Shown here: one piece after another, positions 21,793 through 23,599 of the stretch
Numbering within the stretch: position 1 is the first letter of the stretch
Layout of the letters: the number at the start of each line of letters is the position of its first letter
IMG/VR virus record: IMGVR_UViG_3300046467_000343
Location: 1 to 23,599 of that record
Source of the DNA: a virus
Direction: 5' to 3' (one strand)
Length of the DNA: 23,599 nt
Notes under the pieces: generated by a model
What the model saw: the letters and a program-made list of their open reading frames with translations, nothing else
Told to the model about the DNA's origin: nothing
Database searches by the model: none
Position numbers and translations under genes: made by a program

Positions 21793-21946
21793 TCCTCACC
21801 AACCCCCCCCCCCCGCACCAAAGCTGGCTGCGCGAGCCGCGCCCACCTTCGGTAAAATAAATAAAATCTTTTTTTAGAAAAGTGTTGACACGGTGCGAGC
21901 CGCACGCCAACCTCTCCCAAGTTTTGGGTGCATAAAACAGTCAGCA
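21793..21946 (+). promoter_or_regulatory. Regulatory gap before the replication module
   Basis: No gene is seen. Contents in order: a run of twelve C (21803-21814); inverted repeat GCGCG-AGC-CGCGC (21830-21842); an A/T-rich stretch (21853-21880) with no clear hairpin; TTGACA (21885-21890) inside GTGTTGACAC; a second inverted repeat GTGCG-AGC-CGCAC (21893-21905); and CCCAA-GTT-TTGGG (21916-21928). The two AGC-centred repeats share GCGAGCCGC and are 63 bases apart, which suggests an operator pair around a promoter for the rightward unit. No good -10 box follows TTGACA at normal spacing. Confidence 0.5.
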
Positions 21947-22081
21947 ATGAAACAAGCAACAACAACTAACGTCATAGTCGTGGATAAAAAAGTCCACACT
22001 CGGTTTAAGCGGTGGTGCGCGAAGAACGGGTATAAGATGGGTGCAACCGCCACGGAGATATTGCGAAAGGCGTCCCAATGA
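21947..22081 (+). CDS. 44-aa ribbon-helix-helix DNA-binding protein
   Basis: From ATG 21947 the protein begins MKQATTTNVIVVDKKVHTRF. A short beta strand (TNVIVVDKKV) is followed by two helices (HTRFKRWCAKNG and ATATEILRKASQ), the compact layout of Arc/MetJ-type ribbon-helix-helix repressors, which bind inverted-repeat operators as dimers. The longer frame starting at GTG 21893 would begin inside one of the inverted repeats and is disfavoured. No ribosome site is evident. It is first in the new rightward unit and overlaps the kinase gene (ATGA). It probably represses its own promoter through the repeats just upstream; that is inferred from position. Confidence 0.65.
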   Translation: MKQATTTNVIVVDKKVHTRFKRWCAKNGYKMGATATEILRKASQ

Positions 22082-22644
22082 TAGTCATTGGATTGGCTGG
22101 CAAGAAGCAGTCCGGCAAGGACACCATCTATGAGATCGCCCGCAAGCAGCTGCCCAAGCTGCGAGTGAGGCGGGCAGCGTTCGCCGGCCCGCTGAAAGCC
22201 GAGGTGGCCCACGTCACCCAAATGAACGTGGACTTCATCGAGGCCAACAAGGACAAGCTGCGCCTCCTGCTGCAAGCGTGGGGCGCGGATTTTAGGCGGC
22301 AGTTTTATGGGCAGGACTATTGGGTGAACGCGATGCGCCACGCGCTGCGCGATGCCGATCAGCAAGCCGACGTGCTGTTCATCACCGACCTTCGCTACGA
22401 GAACGAAGCCGCGTTCGTCCACGAGCTGGGCGGTGTGGTGGTGCGGGTGGACAGGGCCAGCGACGGCAACGACACCCACTCAAGCGAGACGGTTATGGAC
22501 GGCTATTCCAGCTACGACCACACCATCGACAACAACGGCGACGAGAGCCAGCTGGCTGACGCCGTAGCTGCGCTGCTAAACCAATTTCTTCCGCCGAGTG
22601 GCGGGACAGAAAACACAGAAACAACAACAAAAGAGGAAATATAA
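22078..22644 (+). CDS. Deoxynucleoside monophosphate kinase
   Basis: A 188-aa protein. The P-loop GKKQSGKDT (8-16) is at the N-terminus after a short beta strand (MIVIGLA). Further marks of the phage dNMP kinase family (T4 gp1 type) are LLLQAWGADFRRQFYG (about 63-78), FITDLRYENEA (about 100-110) and an SSETVMDG segment. The enzyme phosphorylates dNMPs to dNDPs with ATP, recycling host DNA nucleotides for phage synthesis. The last 20 residues are Thr/Glu-rich and look disordered. It is co-transcribed with the preceding regulator and the following ssDNA-binding candidate, fitting an early replication module. Confidence 0.88.
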   Translation: MIVIGLAGKKQSGKDTIYEIARKQLPKLRVRRAAFAGPLKAEVAHVTQMNVDFIEANKDKLRLLLQAWGADFRRQFYGQDYWVNAMRHALRDADQQADVLFITDLRYENEAAFVHELGGVVVRVDRASDGNDTHSSETVMDGYSSYDHTIDNNGDESQLADAVAALLNQFLPPSGGTENTETTTKEEI

Positions 22645-22648
22645 TAAT

Positions 22649-23149
22649 ATGTTCTTATCTGCAATAGAGTCTGCAAAGACCGAGTTCGAGCCACACCCCA
22701 AAGGTGTAGCTAATGGAGTGTGTGTCGAGGTGGTCACACGAAACAAGAAGACCGGCGAGCCGTTCACGAAGGTGACGAAGGAAGGCGACGTGAAGAATCG
22801 AATCATTCTGGTGTTCCAGACTGACAAGACAACCAAGAAGGAGGATGGCTCGACGGTGAACTGCGCGTATTGGGATTGGCACAACGCGCCGCAGTCAATC
22901 GCCAACGAGAACGGCAGCTTGCACAAGCGGCTGAAGGATTGGGAAGTCGAGATCAAAGACTACCCGACGCAGGAGGCGTTCGAGAAGGCGGTCGTTGGGC
23001 GTCCGGCAACGCTGGTGTTCACCCACAACACGAGCGAAAAGAATGGCAAGACGTACAGCAACCTAACCAGCTGCACGCCTATCGCCGAGGGGGCGACGCC
23101 GTTCGCGGCGGTGGACTACCAGAACTACAACGAAGGAGCACCGTTCTGA
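22649..23149 (+). CDS. Probable phage single-stranded DNA-binding protein
   Basis: A 166-aa protein starting at ATG 22649 with AGAGGAAA (22632-22639) upstream. Its middle has alternating beta strands (GVCVEVVTRNKKTG, IILVFQTDK, NCAYWDWHNAP), then a helix (SLHKRLKDWEVEI), another strand (PATLVFTHNTSEKNGKTYSNL), and a Pro/Gly/acidic end. The OB-fold-like order and the phrase LxKRLKDWxxxI resemble small phage replication proteins annotated as ssDNA-binding or DUF669-like; this is pattern-based. Position between dNMP kinase and a RecB-like nuclease supports a role in replication or recombination. The frame extends upstream to GTG 22598, but that part overlaps the kinase gene and lacks a ribosome site. 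Its stop overlaps the next ATG (TGATG). Confidence 0.65.
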   Translation: MFLSAIESAKTEFEPHPKGVANGVCVEVVTRNKKTGEPFTKVTKEGDVKNRIILVFQTDKTTKKEDGSTVNCAYWDWHNAPQSIANENGSLHKRLKDWEVEIKDYPTQEAFEKAVVGRPATLVFTHNTSEKNGKTYSNLTSCTPIAEGATPFAAVDYQNYNEGAPF

Positions 23150-23599
23150 TGTTTCTTTCAGCTCAACCGCAACACCGCGAGCTGAACCACGACGGGGGGG
23201 GCCATTGGTATTATCCCGATGGTCGCCCTCTTCACACCGTTCAAAAAAAGGATGGTAGTGGGGAACGCAACACGCATAAAGGAGATGCCCGCGACCTAGG
23301 CTTGTACCCGAGTGTCACGACAATCACGAAGGTCGTGCATAACGATGGCCTGTCGAGGTGGAAAGAAAAACAAATCCTCGACGCTTGCGTGGCAAGCCCG
23401 TTGGCGGAGGGTGAGGATGAGAAATCCTACGCCGCGAAGGTGCGAAAACTTTCGCAGAAAAAGATGGTGGACGCTAGGGCGTTCGGCTCCTTGTTCCACG
23501 AAGCCATCGACGAATTAAACAGGTCTGGATTCCTAGACTCAAAGTTCGACGAGGTGAAGCCGTTCGTGAAGTATTACATTGAATGGACTCGCGATCACA
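23149..23599 (+). CDS. RecB-like / PD-(D/E)XK exonuclease, N-terminal part, cut by window edge
   Basis: 150 codons are visible and the frame is open to the window end. YPSVTTITKVV (53-63) followed by LSRWKEKQI, then AFGSLFHEAIDELN (111-124), match the start of phage nucleases of the PD-(D/E)XK RecB/Cas4-like family, where the GS-x-x-H-E segment is the first catalytic motif. The acidic and Lys residues of the active site lie beyond the edge. The start is ATG 23149, overlapping the previous TGA. A G8 run (23194-23201) codes for part of HDGGGHW. It likely degrades or processes DNA during replication or recombination. Confidence 0.72.
   Translation, partial: MFLSAQPQHRELNHDGGGHWYYPDGRPLHTVQKKDGSGERNTHKGDARDLGLYPSVTTITKVVHNDGLSRWKEKQILDACVASPLAEGEDEKSYAAKVRKLSQKKMVDARAFGSLFHEAIDELNRSGFLDSKFDEVKPFVKYYIEWTRDH

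Noticed and set aside
21843-21880. T-rich stretch after the lipoprotein gene as an intrinsic terminator
   Set aside because: The nearest GC-rich stem (21830-21842) is about 27 bases before the T run, too far for a standard intrinsic terminator.
21893-21946. GTG-started extension of the ribbon-helix-helix protein
   Set aside because: It would begin inside the second inverted repeat, and the conserved-looking fold starts only after the ATG at 21947.

Overview
The window is a piece of a tailed, podovirus-like double-stranded DNA phage genome. It carries a large terminase, portal, scaffold-like protein, major capsid candidate, short-tail components (nozzle-like and adaptor-like proteins), three receptor-binding or collar-type proteins, a small-gene cassette of the lysis type, and the start of a nucleotide/replication module. 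No integrase, tRNA, rRNA or CRISPR array was seen. The host cannot be named. Start signals are mixed: strong AAGGAG-type ribosome sites precede the capsid and the giant fibre gene, while several other genes have no visible one.

Left arm (1-7256, minus strand): a leftward tail operon. In transcription order it holds a collagen-like tail fibre, an 815-aa nozzle-like protein with an inserted domain, a 36-aa ORF, a tail-collar protein, an adaptor-like protein, a glycine-rich protein, a coiled-coil protein, and the start of another gene running off the left edge. Genes overlap by one base or sit a few bases apart. A 74-bp gap (7257-7329), almost wholly a concentric quasi-palindrome with a TTGACA box facing each way, separates this arm from the rightward genes.

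Right arm (7330-23599, plus strand): terminase, a 22-aa ORF, a zinc-finger-like protein, portal, a small protein and scaffold. A 344-bp gene-free structured leader with a terminator-like hairpin follows, then the major capsid protein, a strong terminator and a decoration-like protein. Next come a 1624-aa fibre with YadA-head-type repeats and a C-terminal S74 autocleaving chaperone, and a small helical protein. From 20507 to 21792 lies a dense run of small membrane and lipoprotein genes. Its first member is a truncated MscS-type channel protein (one pore helix plus the beta domain). Two of these small genes use GTG starts and are easy to miss.

After 21793 a new unit begins: paired inverted repeats, a 44-aa ribbon-helix-helix regulator, a deoxynucleoside monophosphate kinase, a likely ssDNA-binding protein and the start of a RecB-like nuclease. 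This looks like the genome-replication module.

Three signals stand out. The phage-encoded mini-MscS sits at the head of the lysis-like cassette. The hexamer AGCTGG/CCAGCT is strongly over-represented in all frames and in noncoding DNA, but sparse in the giant fibre gene. The S74 chaperone domain is split by an insertion of about 290 acidic residues.
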